A stretch of DNA of 39,285 nucleotides from an uncultured Clostridia bacterium (GCA_947631325.1 CANRKX010000012.1:1-39285); one strand, 5' to 3'; shown: positions 18,562 to 28,342, numbered from the stretch's first letter. A program made the numbers and translations. The notes: generated by a model not told the origin, from the sequence alone.

Positions 18562-19983
18562 ATGGCGGTCGAACAAAAAAAACACCCCATGCCCGTGCAG
18601 GAACCCAAAATCCGTGCGAGGAATTTTGAGGAAGTGGCGCTCGGCTATACGGAAAATATCGCAATCGCCGAAGCAAAGAGGTGTTTAAACTGCAAAAATC
18701 GCCCCTGCGTTTCGGGCTGCCCCGTCAACGTGCCCATCCCCGAGTTCATTTCAAAGGTGAAAGAGGGGGATTTTGAGGGGGCTTACAGGCAAATTACCCT
18801 TGCATCTTCCCTGCCCGCGGTGTGCGGCAGAGTGTGCCCGCAGGAGACCCAGTGCGAGAGTAAGTGCACTTTGGGCATAAAGTTCGAGCCCGTGGGGATA
18901 GGCAGACTTGAAAGATTTGTCGCCGACAGGCATAACGCATTGAATACCGAAACAGTCGAAATTCCCCAATCAAACGGGCATAAAGTCGCCGTCGTCGGGT
19001 CGGGTCCCTCGGGGCTGACGTGCGCGGGCGACCTTGCCAAAAAGGGATATAAAGTCACCGTCTTTGAGGCTCTGCACCTCGCGGGCGGAGTGCTCGTATA
19101 CGGAATTCCCGAATTCAGACTTCCCAAGAGCATTGTCGCAAAGGAGGTCGAAACGCTCAAAAAATACGGCGTGGACATTCAGACCAACGTCGTTATCGGC
19201 AAGACGTTGACTGTGGACGAGCTGTTTGAAATGGGCTATGAAGCAGTTTTCGTCGGCAGCGGCGCAGGGCTTCCGAGATTTATGGGCATCCCCGGCGAGA
19301 GCCTCAAAGGGGTGTATTCCGCAAACGAATTCCTCACCCGTTCCAATCTTATGAAGGCGTACCGTGACGACGCGCGCACCCCCATAATGCGCGCAAAAAA
19401 GGTGGCGGTCGTCGGCGGCGGAAACGTCGCGATGGACGCGGCGCGCACGGCGTTGAGGTTGGGAGCGGACGAGGTATATATCGTATATCGCCGTTCCATG
19501 GAGGAACTTCCCGCAAGGAAAGAGGAGGTCGAGCACGCCGAAGAGGAGGGCATAAAGTTCGAAATTCTGCGCAATCCCGTCGAAATAATGGGCTATAACA
19601 ATCCCGACGACAGGCGCGACCCCAAAAACGGATTTGTAACGGGGATAAAGGTGAGGAAGTGCGAGCTGGGCGCACCCGACGAAAAGGGACGCCGCCGCCC
19701 CGTGGAGATTGAGGGGAGCGAATATATATTAGACGTCGATTGCGTGATTATGGCTATCGGCACAAGCCCCAATCCGCTCATTAAAAATACGACAAAAGGG
19801 CTTGACGTCAACAGTCACGGCGGAATAATCGTCGAGGAGAGCACGGGCAAGACCTCGAAAGAGGGGGTATATGCGGGCGGCGACGCCGTGACGGGCGCGG
19901 CAACCGTTATCCTTGCGATGGGCGCGGGCAAGACCGCGGCTAAGGCGATAGACGAATATTTATCGCAAAAAGACAAAAAATAA
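18562..19983 (+). CDS. NADPH-dependent glutamate synthase small-subunit-like (NfnB-type)
   Basis: CLNCKNRPCVSGCPV, VVGSGPSGLTCAGDLAKKGYKVTVFEA, AVVGGGNVAMDAARTALRLGA. Confidence 0.93.
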   Translation: MAVEQKKHPMPVQEPKIRARNFEEVALGYTENIAIAEAKRCLNCKNRPCVSGCPVNVPIPEFISKVKEGDFEGAYRQITLASSLPAVCGRVCPQETQCESKCTLGIKFEPVGIGRLERFVADRHNALNTETVEIPQSNGHKVAVVGSGPSGLTCAGDLAKKGYKVTVFEALHLAGGVLVYGIPEFRLPKSIVAKEVETLKKYGVDIQTNVVIGKTLTVDELFEMGYEAVFVGSGAGLPRFMGIPGESLKGVYSANEFLTRSNLMKAYRDDARTPIMRAKKVAVVGGGNVAMDAARTALRLGADEVYIVYRRSMEELPARKEEVEHAEEEGIKFEILRNPVEIMGYNNPDDRRDPKNGFVTGIKVRKCELGAPDEKGRRRPVEIEGSEYILDVDCVIMAIGTSPNPLIKNTTKGLDVNSHGGIIVEESTGKTSKEGVYAGGDAVTGAATVILAMGAGKTAAKAIDEYLSQKDKK

Positions 19984-19988
19984 GGTAC

Positions 19989-20402
19989 ATGACGGCAATG
20001 GTGGGAAATATTTGCGAGGTTTTCGATAAAGCTTCGGGCGCGACGGTGTACCGCGAGGGCACGGCGACGCGCTTTGAGTGCGGCGACGCGACCTTTGAAA
20101 TTATTTTGGACGGCTTTGAAAAGATGATTGAGGGCGCGCACCCCATGCCCGCCTTCGGAGTGAGCCTCGACAACGAGACCCGAAAGGAGATGAAGAGGGG
20201 CACTTGGGTGGAGTTCGAATTCAAAGACCGACTGTTTTGCGACGGCATGCCCTTTGAAAAATTGCTTATATACGTCATGGCGGGCTGGCAGGGCTTCAAC
20301 CTCGTCAGATACAATTCAGAATGTGGATATCACGGCAGGTGTTTTTATCTGAATATCAGGGGAGACATGACGCAATTTTATAACCTCTTAAACAGCGTTT
20401 AA
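19989..20402 (+). CDS. Conserved hypothetical protein
   Basis: Intact 137-aa ORF immediately downstream of NfnB and before a bidirectional terminator. Confidence 0.75.
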   Translation: MTAMVGNICEVFDKASGATVYREGTATRFECGDATFEIILDGFEKMIEGAHPMPAFGVSLDNETRKEMKRGTWVEFEFKDRLFCDGMPFEKLLIYVMAGWQGFNLVRYNSECGYHGRCFYLNIRGDMTQFYNLLNSV

Positions 20403-20445
20403 TTAAAAAGGAGCGGCAATTAAACTTCGCCGCTCCTTTTAATTT
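20401..20445. terminator. Bidirectional terminator between convergent genes
   Basis: aattaaaaaggagcggc aattaaactt cgccgctccttttaatttt. Confidence 0.85.
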
Positions 20446-21005
20446 TATTGAGTTATATTGATTTGTTCCATAAACATTTTGGCAATCTCATCGACAGACT
20501 GCTTGCAATCGCTATCCAGCCAAGCCATTGACACATTGAAAATCATTCCCGCAAACAGATAGGGCAGATAGGGATTTTTATCGGGATATTCGTCCTGAAA
20601 TGTTTGGGTCATCATCTTATTGAGGAAATCGAGATAGAGATATTCGAGGTGCGCCCGCCTTATCAACTTGAAACATTGTTTGTTGTTAAGGAATTTTGCG
20701 AACACGTCGCGCGCTATCCTCACATAATCTTCCCTGCACCGCGGATAATATCGCTGTTCGGAAATGAATTGCCTTGTGTTGTGCATGAAGTAATATTGAA
20801 TGACTTCTTCCTTGCTCTTGAAGTAGCGATAAAAGGTCGCCCTGCCGACGCCTGCTTTTTCGGCGATGTCGGTGACGCTGATTTTGCCGTATTCATGCTC
20901 GTTCATGAGTTTGAAGAGAGCTTCAACGATATAGTGCTTTGTATATTCTTCGGGGGCGTATTCCACGAAACAAAAACCTCTTTTTTGTATCATTTCGGCG
21001 GACAA
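20445..21005 (-). CDS. TetR/AcrR family transcriptional regulator
   Basis: YIVEALFKLMNEHEYGKISVTDIAEKAGVGRATFYRYFKSKEEVI. Confidence 0.93.
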   Translation of the reverse strand: MSAEMIQKRGFCFVEYAPEEYTKHYIVEALFKLMNEHEYGKISVTDIAEKAGVGRATFYRYFKSKEEVIQYYFMHNTRQFISEQRYYPRCREDYVRIARDVFAKFLNNKQCFKLIRRAHLEYLYLDFLNKMMTQTFQDEYPDKNPYLPYLFAGMIFNVSMAWLDSDCKQSVDEIAKMFMEQINITQ

Positions 21006-21064
21006 TTCTTAAGATTTGTCTTTTTGCCGTTTTGTGCGCTTGATTTTATCTGCGCTTTATTTTA

Positions 21065-21080
21065 TGATACACCTGTCTCA
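21065..21080. promoter_or_regulatory. Candidate TetR operator palindrome
   Basis: TGATACA-cc-TGTCTCA (6/7 symmetric) in the tetR/21151 divergent intergenic region. Confidence 0.35.
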
Positions 21081-21150
21081 CGAAAAAGTCAACCGAAACG
21101 CGCGTCGGCAGATATTTCGCAAGACAATATAAATTTTAAGGAGTTTTATT

Positions 21151-21687
21151 ATGCAGGAGAAGGATTTTGTAACCTATGAGTACAAGACTGTATCGGTGAA
21201 AGCCAAGGACAGGGAGAGGGCAATAGATATGTATGAGTCGTTCGGCTGGGAGATAACGGGAACTTCCGCCCAACCGACGGGCGGCATAACCATATCGCTC
21301 AAACGCGACAGAAAGCAAAAGCACAAACAGGAACTTAACAAGCTCGAGCGGCAGGCAGAGGAGACCTTTGACACAATCAACGGGCTCAATCAATCAAAGA
21401 CGAGGGGGGCAAGCATATTTGCCTATATTTTCGGGAGCCTTGCCGCGCTCATTCTCGGCGGCGGAATGTGCCTTACGATGTTGATTGAAAATAACGTGCC
21501 CGCCTTTGTCGGGGGGATAATTCTCGGCGTCGTCGGCATTATATTGTGCAGTGTGAATTACTTTATCTATACAAAGATAGTCGCGAAAAAGACCAAGGAA
21601 GTCTTGCCTGCCATCGACCAAACGGAGGAAAAACTTGCAAATATCCTCGAAAAGGGGAACGACCTTCTGAGCGCGGAGATTATCTGA
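21151..21687 (+). CDS. Hypothetical membrane protein (two C-terminal TM segments)
   Basis: SD aaggagttttatt; YKTVSVKAKDRERAIDMYESFGWEITGTSAQP then TM helices. Confidence 0.8.
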   Translation: MQEKDFVTYEYKTVSVKAKDRERAIDMYESFGWEITGTSAQPTGGITISLKRDRKQKHKQELNKLERQAEETFDTINGLNQSKTRGASIFAYIFGSLAALILGGGMCLTMLIENNVPAFVGGIILGVVGIILCSVNYFIYTKIVAKKTKEVLPAIDQTEEKLANILEKGNDLLSAEII

Positions 21688-21722
21688 TTAAAAGATAAAA
21701 ACAGGTAAAAGGAAGTCCGATA

Positions 21723-22679
21723 ATGTGGAACCCTATACGCAAATACAGAAAATTGACCTTTGAGCAAAAGACGATATGGAAAACCATAATCGGATTGTGC
21801 TTTTCGGCTGTACTTGCCTGCGGCAAACTCATTATCGGACTTTTTACAGACTATAATCTTATCAGTATCGCCGTTTACACGTTTGGCATTTTGCTTGCGA
21901 AATTCGAGTGCGTGTTGGGCGTTAAATCAAATAAAATGACCTTCAAACAGCGAAATATATTGACTGCCGTTTGCCTTATCATATCGAGCGTGCTGTATAT
22001 CGCATTTATGGGCAGTATGTTTTTTGCCGAGCACAGGATAAAGAATAACGGTCTTATATATGTCGTTCTGCTTGCGTTTATATCCTTTTGCGAACTCGGG
22101 TTTGCGATTGCGGGGCTTATCAGGACGAAGAATAGGGGGCATTATTATCGCAATATAAAGATAATAAACTTCTGCGTTGCCCTGATTGCCATTCTGACGA
22201 CGCAGATGTCCATTTTGAATCTTCAATCAAAAACGGGAATTGTGAACACCGCAAACGCATATGCGGGAATAGGCGTGGGCATATTTATCGCGCTGTGCGC
22301 CGTATATATTTTGATTGCGCCAAAGACGAGCGTTATAGACCGCGAGCACAACAAATTTATACTGAAAAATTCGGATAAAAACACTTTGATTGATATGGGG
22401 AGGGGGAGCGTTGAAATTCTGCTTTGCCGAAGCGACGTTTACGGCGACTATATCTATAAGGCGGCAATAGACGGGAATTTTGTGGAAGGAGACATAGTGA
22501 GGGGCAAATCGCTGTGGAAGAGAATGAACATAATTTTAAAGATTTTATGCTGTATTCTTTCGGAAATTCTGATCATCGTTTGGCTTTTGGGAAGGGGGAT
22601 TTTGTTCTTGCGCACCATAGATTTGCCGAGGCGATTGGAGAATAAAATGATTGAAAACGGGTTTGAAAGGGCGGCGTGA
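21723..22679 (+). CDS. Hypothetical polytopic membrane protein
   Basis: Multiple hydrophobic segments; SD aaaggaagtccgata. Confidence 0.8.
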   Translation: MWNPIRKYRKLTFEQKTIWKTIIGLCFSAVLACGKLIIGLFTDYNLISIAVYTFGILLAKFECVLGVKSNKMTFKQRNILTAVCLIISSVLYIAFMGSMFFAEHRIKNNGLIYVVLLAFISFCELGFAIAGLIRTKNRGHYYRNIKIINFCVALIAILTTQMSILNLQSKTGIVNTANAYAGIGVGIFIALCAVYILIAPKTSVIDREHNKFILKNSDKNTLIDMGRGSVEILLCRSDVYGDYIYKAAIDGNFVEGDIVRGKSLWKRMNIILKILCCILSEILIIVWLLGRGILFLRTIDLPRRLENKMIENGFERAA

Positions 22680-22707
22680 ACTTTTGCCGAAAAGCTTGAT
22701 TTTAAAC

Positions 22708-22744
22708 TATGCAAAAAAGCGGGCATTGCCCGCTTTTTTGCATA
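22708..22744. terminator. Bidirectional terminator
   Basis: tatgcaaaaaagcgggc att gcccgcttttttgcata, 17-bp perfect arms, T/A tracts on both strands. Confidence 0.9.
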
Positions 22745-22757
22745 TATATTGATATTT

Positions 22758-23009
22758 TTATGATTTTAAAGACTGCTTGTACGCCGCTATCGCCCGAGAG
22801 AGCTGGTCGGGGCAGGAGGTGTTGTTGCGGCACTTGATTCCGCGCAGAAGATTTTCGACTTCGTCGATATCCCTGCCCTCGACAAGGCGGGAAACGCCCT
22901 GAAGGTTGCCGCTGCATCCGCCGATGAATTTTACGCCGTGCAGCTTGTTGTCGTTGACTTCAAACAGAATTTGGCGGGAACAGGTGCCCGCGGTATTGTA
23001 AGTAAACAT
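22758..23009 (-). CDS. TSCPD domain protein (TIGR03905-like)
   Basis: IGGCSGNLQGVSRLVEGRDIDEVENLLRGIKCRNNTSCPDQLSRAI; SD attaggagcgaat. Confidence 0.88.
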   Translation of the reverse strand: MFTYNTAGTCSRQILFEVNDNKLHGVKFIGGCSGNLQGVSRLVEGRDIDEVENLLRGIKCRNNTSCPDQLSRAIAAYKQSLKS

Positions 23010-23017
23010 ATTCGCTC

Positions 23018-23542
23018 CTAATCGCAAAGGTTTTCGTATATTACCGAATAGAGGTCGGCTGCCTTTTCTTCCCATTTTTTATAGATGGTCTTTGCCGTCT
23101 TTTTGTCGGGAACGACGAATTTCAGCTCCAAGAGGGGCTGTACGGGCGCAAGTATCTTCAAAGATACCGTAAACGTTCCGTCCATATTCTGATAGTAGTC
23201 GCTCCGACATTCCTGTCTGTTTCTGTATCTCGCGCTGTTCTTCTTGACGAACTGCGAAATTTCTTCCCTTACGCTCTTGGGGATATTGATATAGAAATTG
23301 GCAAGCGTCTCACGTCCGTCGGGGGTGATGGTGTAGAGGGTGTCCTCATCCTCGTTGACGGCGCAGATAAAGTTATCGTCGATGAGCTTGTGGATTATAT
23401 TTACGCAATCCATATAGCCCATCCAGCTGTTTGAGGACGAACACATATCGACGATAGTCCGCTCTGACAGCGCGCTTTCCATCTTGTCAAAGACGAATAA
23501 AATTATTAATTTGTTGGTAGAGGTTTCGCCCGTATTCAACAT
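23018..23542 (-). CDS. DUF4364 family protein (winged-helix-like)
   Basis: NKLIILFVFDKME...SNSWMGYMDCVNIIHKLIDDNFI...YTITPDGRETLANF. Confidence 0.85.
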   Translation of the reverse strand: MLNTGETSTNKLIILFVFDKMESALSERTIVDMCSSSNSWMGYMDCVNIIHKLIDDNFICAVNEDEDTLYTITPDGRETLANFYINIPKSVREEISQFVKKNSARYRNRQECRSDYYQNMDGTFTVSLKILAPVQPLLELKFVVPDKKTAKTIYKKWEEKAADLYSVIYENLCD

Positions 23543-23700
23543 AATTCAATAAAATTCCCGAAAAAAATGCGGAAGTGTGTCTATTATACATAATTATTTC
23601 GGGAAAATCAAGATATTTACCTTAAAAAATATTTCAAATTTCTGTGAGTATATGATATAATTGTATTGAAATCAAAAATCCAACGGACGGTAATATACTT

Positions 23701-24447
23701 ATGAGCGACGTAAAAGAGCGTATTCTCGACTTCCTCGGCAAGTGCGAGGAAATGAAAAAGTGCAAATTCATCATGGCGACGACCAAGATAAAGGACTTGC
23801 TCAAATGCATTGTCAACTGCCCCGAACTGTACAATCTTTTTGAGGCGGTGTGCTCCGACTTCAACTATCCCTTTGTGAAGAGCAAGTGCCTTGTCACCGT
23901 GAACGACGGCTTTTCGAGAAGCTACGTCGTCCTTCCGCAGACGGTGGGGCAAAGGCTTGCCTTTATATTCTGCCTGTTTGTGGAGTTCGACAAAGAGACG
24001 ATAAACTTCAACGACTTCTTGCAGAGGTATTTTTTGGAGGACGGTAGCTATTATGCGAGCTATCAGGCGTTCTGCAACCTCGTAATCGTCGGCTTGCAGG
24101 AAGCCATATCGCAGGTATTCAGGGAAGAGCTGTCCGCACCTTCGCAGACCCATGTTGAGGAAGTTGCGCCCGCAAACGCCGAAAAATCGGGGCTGATTTC
24201 GGCAATAGACCTCGCCATAGCCGCCGAAAAGCAAAATCTTGCCGACAACGGGAGAATTTCCGAAGAAGAAAAGGTCAACGGCGGGCATATCTTGGACGAG
24301 CTTGCAAGGGCGGTGCATGCGCAGGATATGAACTTGATAAACGCGCTCATATGCGGATATAACTATTTCGCCCTTTACAATAACTGCACGAGCGAGGTTT
24401 TGGGCGAACTCATCGGCGAAATCGGATACTTCGGGCGGTTGATATGA
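23701..24447 (+). CDS. Hypothetical protein
   Basis: Intact 248-aa ORF overlapping (ATGA) the NUDIX gene start. Confidence 0.75.
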   Translation: MSDVKERILDFLGKCEEMKKCKFIMATTKIKDLLKCIVNCPELYNLFEAVCSDFNYPFVKSKCLVTVNDGFSRSYVVLPQTVGQRLAFIFCLFVEFDKETINFNDFLQRYFLEDGSYYASYQAFCNLVIVGLQEAISQVFREELSAPSQTHVEEVAPANAEKSGLISAIDLAIAAEKQNLADNGRISEEEKVNGGHILDELARAVHAQDMNLINALICGYNYFALYNNCTSEVLGELIGEIGYFGRLI

Positions 24448-24983
24448 GCGCGCTCGAGGAGAAGAGGACGGGCGGCGTCACCCTGTACGACGGAAAAATT
24501 CTGAAATTGTGCGTTGACGACGTAACTTTGCCCGACGGCTCGCCTGCAAAGCGCGAAATCGTAAGGCACAACGGCGGGGCGGCGGTGCTCCTCGTCGAAA
24601 ACGGCGAAATTTTGCTTGTAAGGCAATACAGATACGCCTATCTTGAGGAGACTTTGGAAATTCCCGCGGGCAAACTTGAAAGGGGCGAGGACCCTTTGGT
24701 TGCCGCCGCGCGCGAACTCAGAGAGGAGACGGGGTATTCGGCAAAGCTATATCCCGCGCTCGATATCTATCCGTCGCCCGGCTATACGGACGAGATTATA
24801 CATATTTATTTTGCCGCCGAGCCCCAAAGGGGAGAGCAGAAGCTTGACAAAGGGGAGTTTTTGAATGTCGTCCGCATACCATTAGGCGAAGCCGTCAAGA
24901 TGATTTCGGACGGAAAAATCAAGGATTCAAAGACGGTTGCGGCGATATTGAAATACGTTGCGGACAACGGCATAAAATTCTGA
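24444..24983 (+). CDS. NUDIX hydrolase (ADP-ribose pyrophosphatase-like)
   Basis: Nudix box GKLERGEDPLVAAARELREETGY. Confidence 0.95.
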   Translation: MSALEEKRTGGVTLYDGKILKLCVDDVTLPDGSPAKREIVRHNGGAAVLLVENGEILLVRQYRYAYLEETLEIPAGKLERGEDPLVAAARELREETGYSAKLYPALDIYPSPGYTDEIIHIYFAAEPQRGEQKLDKGEFLNVVRIPLGEAVKMISDGKIKDSKTVAAILKYVADNGIKF

Positions 24984-25014
24984 AAATATCAATATATATG
25001 CAAATTTTTGACAT

Positions 25015-25053
25015 AAAATTAAAGAGGACGCCTTTCGGCGCCCTCTTAATTTT
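25015..25053. terminator. Bidirectional terminator
   Basis: aaaattaaagaggacgcctttcggcgccctcttaatttttt. Confidence 0.75.
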
Positions 25054-25059
25054 TTCGGC

Positions 25060-25275
25060 TCAGCCGTTGCAACCGCAGCCGCAGCCGTTCCCGTTGCCGC
25101 ACAGAAGGCGCGCAAGCGTGCCGTTCTTCCACATGGTGTAGAGTATGGCGATAAGCAGGGGCGTGCAGCTTCCCGCAAGCACGTTCTCGATGCCGTTCCC
25201 GTTGCTTGCAGCGAGAAGTAAAAGGATCAAGATCCAAAGGCAGCTGTTAGAGCCGCATTGCGAAAAAATGTTCAT
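25060..25275 (-). CDS. 71-aa hydrophobic protein with Cys/Gly-rich C-terminus
   Basis: MNIFSQCGSNSCLWILILLLLAASNGNGIENVLAGSCTPLLIAILYTMWKNGTLARLLCGNGNGCGCGCNG; SD aaaggagg upstream of 25275. Confidence 0.75.
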   Translation of the reverse strand: MNIFSQCGSNSCLWILILLLLAASNGNGIENVLAGSCTPLLIAILYTMWKNGTLARLLCGNGNGCGCGCNG

Positions 25276-25395
25276 ATATTTCCTCCTTTGATAAAGCTGC
25301 TCTGCGGTTATGTAATTTTTGGGTTCCGCAAGCAGTATTGTATATATTAAATAATATTTATTTTCGCACGAAAATGTTACAGCCCGCCCAAACGC

Positions 25396-25424
25396 TTGCC
25401 AAACGCGGGCAATAATGTTATAAT
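25396..25424 (+). promoter_or_regulatory. Promoter of ECF/coaX/hom operon
   Basis: TTGCCA - 17 nt - TATAAT. Confidence 0.6.
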
Positions 25425-25543
25425 TATGTGAAAATTGAGGTACTTTCGGCGGATATGGGTGAAATAAGCCCAATCCGACCGTGTTATAAGTATAATTTTT
25501 TTTGACTGCGGGTATCCAAAGCGAACCCGACGGAGGTATTTTT

Positions 25544-26185
25544 ATGAAGAACGAAAAGAAATTCTTTTCGGCTAAGAACGTCGCCTATCTCGGCGTGCTC
25601 TTGGCGCTTGTCATCGTTTTGCAGGTTTTCAGCGGCTATTTTAAGGTCGGAACGACGTCTTTGAGCTTCGTGCTCGTGCCAATAGTTCTCGGCGGAATGA
25701 TTTTGGGAGTTTGGGGAGGAGCTATCCTCGGGCTCGCATTCGGGCTCGTAGTTATATTCGACGCCCTCGGCGGTCTCGACCCGTTCACGTTCGTGCTTCT
25801 CACCGCAAGCCCCTTATCTTCGGTGATGACCGTTATCTTGTGCATAGTGAAGGGCGTTGCCGCAGGCGTCGGGTCGGCTCTCATATTTAAAGCTATATAC
25901 AATAAAAATAAATATGTTGCGACTTTCGTCGCTTCAGCCGCCGCGCCCATACTCAACACGGGCATTTTCGTCCTCGGCGCGCTGTGCATGGGCGGCACCC
26001 TAAATGAGACTTTTGCCGCTCTCGGCGTGGACGTTTCGGGGCTTTCGGTGTTCTATATCGTGTTCGTTCTGTGCGTCGGCATTAATTTCTTCGTGGAATT
26101 TGCGATAAATCTCGTCTGCGCGCCCGCGCTGTACATAGTAGATAACGCCGTGGGCAAGCGCATAAGGGCGGCAAAAGGACGTTAA
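25544..26185 (+). CDS. ECF transporter S component (possibly pantothenate)
   Basis: LGVLLALVIVLQVFSGYF..LSFVLVPIVLGGMILGVWGGAILGLAFG; adjacency to coaX; SD cggagg. Confidence 0.88.
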   Translation: MKNEKKFFSAKNVAYLGVLLALVIVLQVFSGYFKVGTTSLSFVLVPIVLGGMILGVWGGAILGLAFGLVVIFDALGGLDPFTFVLLTASPLSSVMTVILCIVKGVAAGVGSALIFKAIYNKNKYVATFVASAAAPILNTGIFVLGALCMGGTLNETFAALGVDVSGLSVFYIVFVLCVGINFFVEFAINLVCAPALYIVDNAVGKRIRAAKGR

Positions 26186-26189
26186 AATA

Positions 26190-26972
26190 ATGATAATATG
26201 TCTTGACGTAGGCAATACAAATATAAAATTCGCCGTGTTCGACGGTAAGGAATTGAAGTTGAGCTTCCGCATTGCGACCGAGCAGAAAAAGACCTCGGAC
26301 GAGTACGGCGGGCAGCTTATAAGCATACTTTCCAACAACGGCATAAAGGCAGCCGATATAACGGGCGGGATAATTTCGTCCGTCGTTCCGCCGCTTGACT
26401 ATACCCTTGACAGAATGTTGCGCAACTACCTTAAAATAAGTCCTCTCATGCTCGGCCCCGGGCTTAAAACGGGGCTCAACCTCAAAGTGGATGACGCGAA
26501 GGAAGTGGGCGCGGACAGGGTGGTAAACAACGTTGCCGCCGTAAAAAAATACGGATATCCGCTGATTATCGTCGATTTCGGCACGGCAACCACCTTTAAT
26601 GTCATTGACAGAAAGGGTCAGTTTATCGGCGGAGCAATCGCCCCCGGAATAAAGGGCTCGCTCGACGGGCTCGTCAACGGCACGGCGAAACTGCCGAGGG
26701 TGGAAATTGAGAGACCTTCGCAGGTCATCGGCACAAACACAATCACCAATATGCAATCGGGCATATTTTTCGGCTTTGCGGGACTTGTGGATTATATTGT
26801 CCGCAAGATGAAGCGCGAGCTGGGTGGAGACGATGTAAAGGTAATCGCGACGGGCGGATTTTCCGAAGTGATTGCGGACGAAGTGGCGTGTATCGACACC
26901 GTTGACAAACTTCTGACCCTCGAAGGGCTGGAATATCTTTATCACCTTAACAGTACGGAGGCAAGCAAATGA
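26190..26972 (+). CDS. coaX: Type III pantothenate kinase
   Basis: MIICLDVGNTNIKFAVFDG, GADRVVNNVAA, VDFGTATTFNVID, GGAIAPGIKGSLDGL. Confidence 0.95.
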   Translation: MIICLDVGNTNIKFAVFDGKELKLSFRIATEQKKTSDEYGGQLISILSNNGIKAADITGGIISSVVPPLDYTLDRMLRNYLKISPLMLGPGLKTGLNLKVDDAKEVGADRVVNNVAAVKKYGYPLIIVDFGTATTFNVIDRKGQFIGGAIAPGIKGSLDGLVNGTAKLPRVEIERPSQVIGTNTITNMQSGIFFGFAGLVDYIVRKMKRELGGDDVKVIATGGFSEVIADEVACIDTVDKLLTLEGLEYLYHLNSTEASK

Positions 26973-28261
26973 AAAAAGTCGGAGTGGCTATACTCGGGCT
27001 GGGCGTGGTCGGCGGAGGGACGTATAAAATTCTCACGGGTCACAGGGATTTTTATAGGAAGTCTTACGGCGTGGATATATCCGTCGAGGCTGTTCTCGAA
27101 CTGAGGAAGGAGCGCGCGCTCGCCCTCGGCATAGAGGAGGGCAAAATCGCCACCAATATAGAGGAAATATGTTCCAATCCCGAGGTAGACATAGTTGTCG
27201 AGGTCATGGGCGGCGTGGAGCCCGCGAAGAGCTTTGCGCTTGCCGCGATAAGCGCGGGGAAGTCTGTCGTGACTTCAAATAAGGAGCTTGTCTGCAAGTT
27301 CGGGCACGAGCTTGAAAGCGCGGCAAAACACAACCACGTCGGGCTGTTCTATGAGGCGAGCTGCGTCGGCGGCGTGCCCATAATCCGCGCCCTTCTCGAC
27401 AATCTTCAGGGCAACAAAGTCATATCCTTAATGGGTATAATCAACGGCACGACAAACTATATTCTGACTCGCATGACGCAGGACGGGATATCTTATAGCG
27501 AAGCCTTGAAGGAAGCCCAGAAACTCGGCTATGCCGAAGCCAATCCCTCGTCAGACGTGGAGGGCTTCGACGCGACCTATAAGTTATCCATACTTTCAAG
27601 TCTCTGTTTCCATACAAAAATACCCTATACAGATATATATAGGGAGGGAATAACCCAAATTTCGCCCTGCGACGTGCAGTACGGCAAGCGGATAGGTTAT
27701 GCCATAAAATTGCTTGCAATAGGCAAAAATACCGAAAAGGGAGTGGAAGTGCGCGTTCACCCCGCCTTTGTAAAGCTCGGTCACCCCTTGGCGAGCGTCA
27801 ACGACAGCTTCAACGCCGTTTATCTTACGGGCGACAGCGTGGGCGAAGTTATGCTATACGGCAGGGGCGCGGGCGAGTTGCCCACGGGCAGCGCGATAGT
27901 CGGCGACGTTATCTACTGCGCAACCCACTCGCAACACAGATATTCGCCCTTCGAGAACACCGAAAAGGCGAAGCCCTCGACTAAGTTCATCAAGAATTTC
28001 GAGAGCGCGTACTATATCAGACTTTCCGCAGAGGACAAGGCGGGCGAACTTTCGAAGGTGACTTCTGTTTTGAGCAGGAACGGCATAAGCGTGGCGCAGG
28101 TGGTGCAGGAGCAGGACGGAATTCGCGGCGAGGACGGCAAAGTTCCCCTCATCGTCGTCACGCACGAGACGTATGAGGACAGTGTGCGGCGCGCGGTGGA
28201 AGCGATAAACAAAAACGGCGGCTCAACGACCGTCGCCACCGTGATACGCGTCGTCTCCTGA
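26969..28261 (+). CDS. hom: Homoserine dehydrogenase with ACT domain
   Basis: GLGVVGGGTYKIL, GIINGTTNYILTRM, EGFDATYKLSILSSLCF, C-terminal ACT; overlaps coaX by ATGA. Confidence 0.96.
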   Translation: MKKVGVAILGLGVVGGGTYKILTGHRDFYRKSYGVDISVEAVLELRKERALALGIEEGKIATNIEEICSNPEVDIVVEVMGGVEPAKSFALAAISAGKSVVTSNKELVCKFGHELESAAKHNHVGLFYEASCVGGVPIIRALLDNLQGNKVISLMGIINGTTNYILTRMTQDGISYSEALKEAQKLGYAEANPSSDVEGFDATYKLSILSSLCFHTKIPYTDIYREGITQISPCDVQYGKRIGYAIKLLAIGKNTEKGVEVRVHPAFVKLGHPLASVNDSFNAVYLTGDSVGEVMLYGRGAGELPTGSAIVGDVIYCATHSQHRYSPFENTEKAKPSTKFIKNFESAYYIRLSAEDKAGELSKVTSVLSRNGISVAQVVQEQDGIRGEDGKVPLIVVTHETYEDSVRRAVEAINKNGGSTTVATVIRVVS

Positions 28262-28342
28262 TTTTTTGGGGATAGCCCAAGCGTTAAAGTCGGACAATGG
28301 GGCTTTATGGCAAGAATTTGACATTCAAATCCCCAAAAACAC

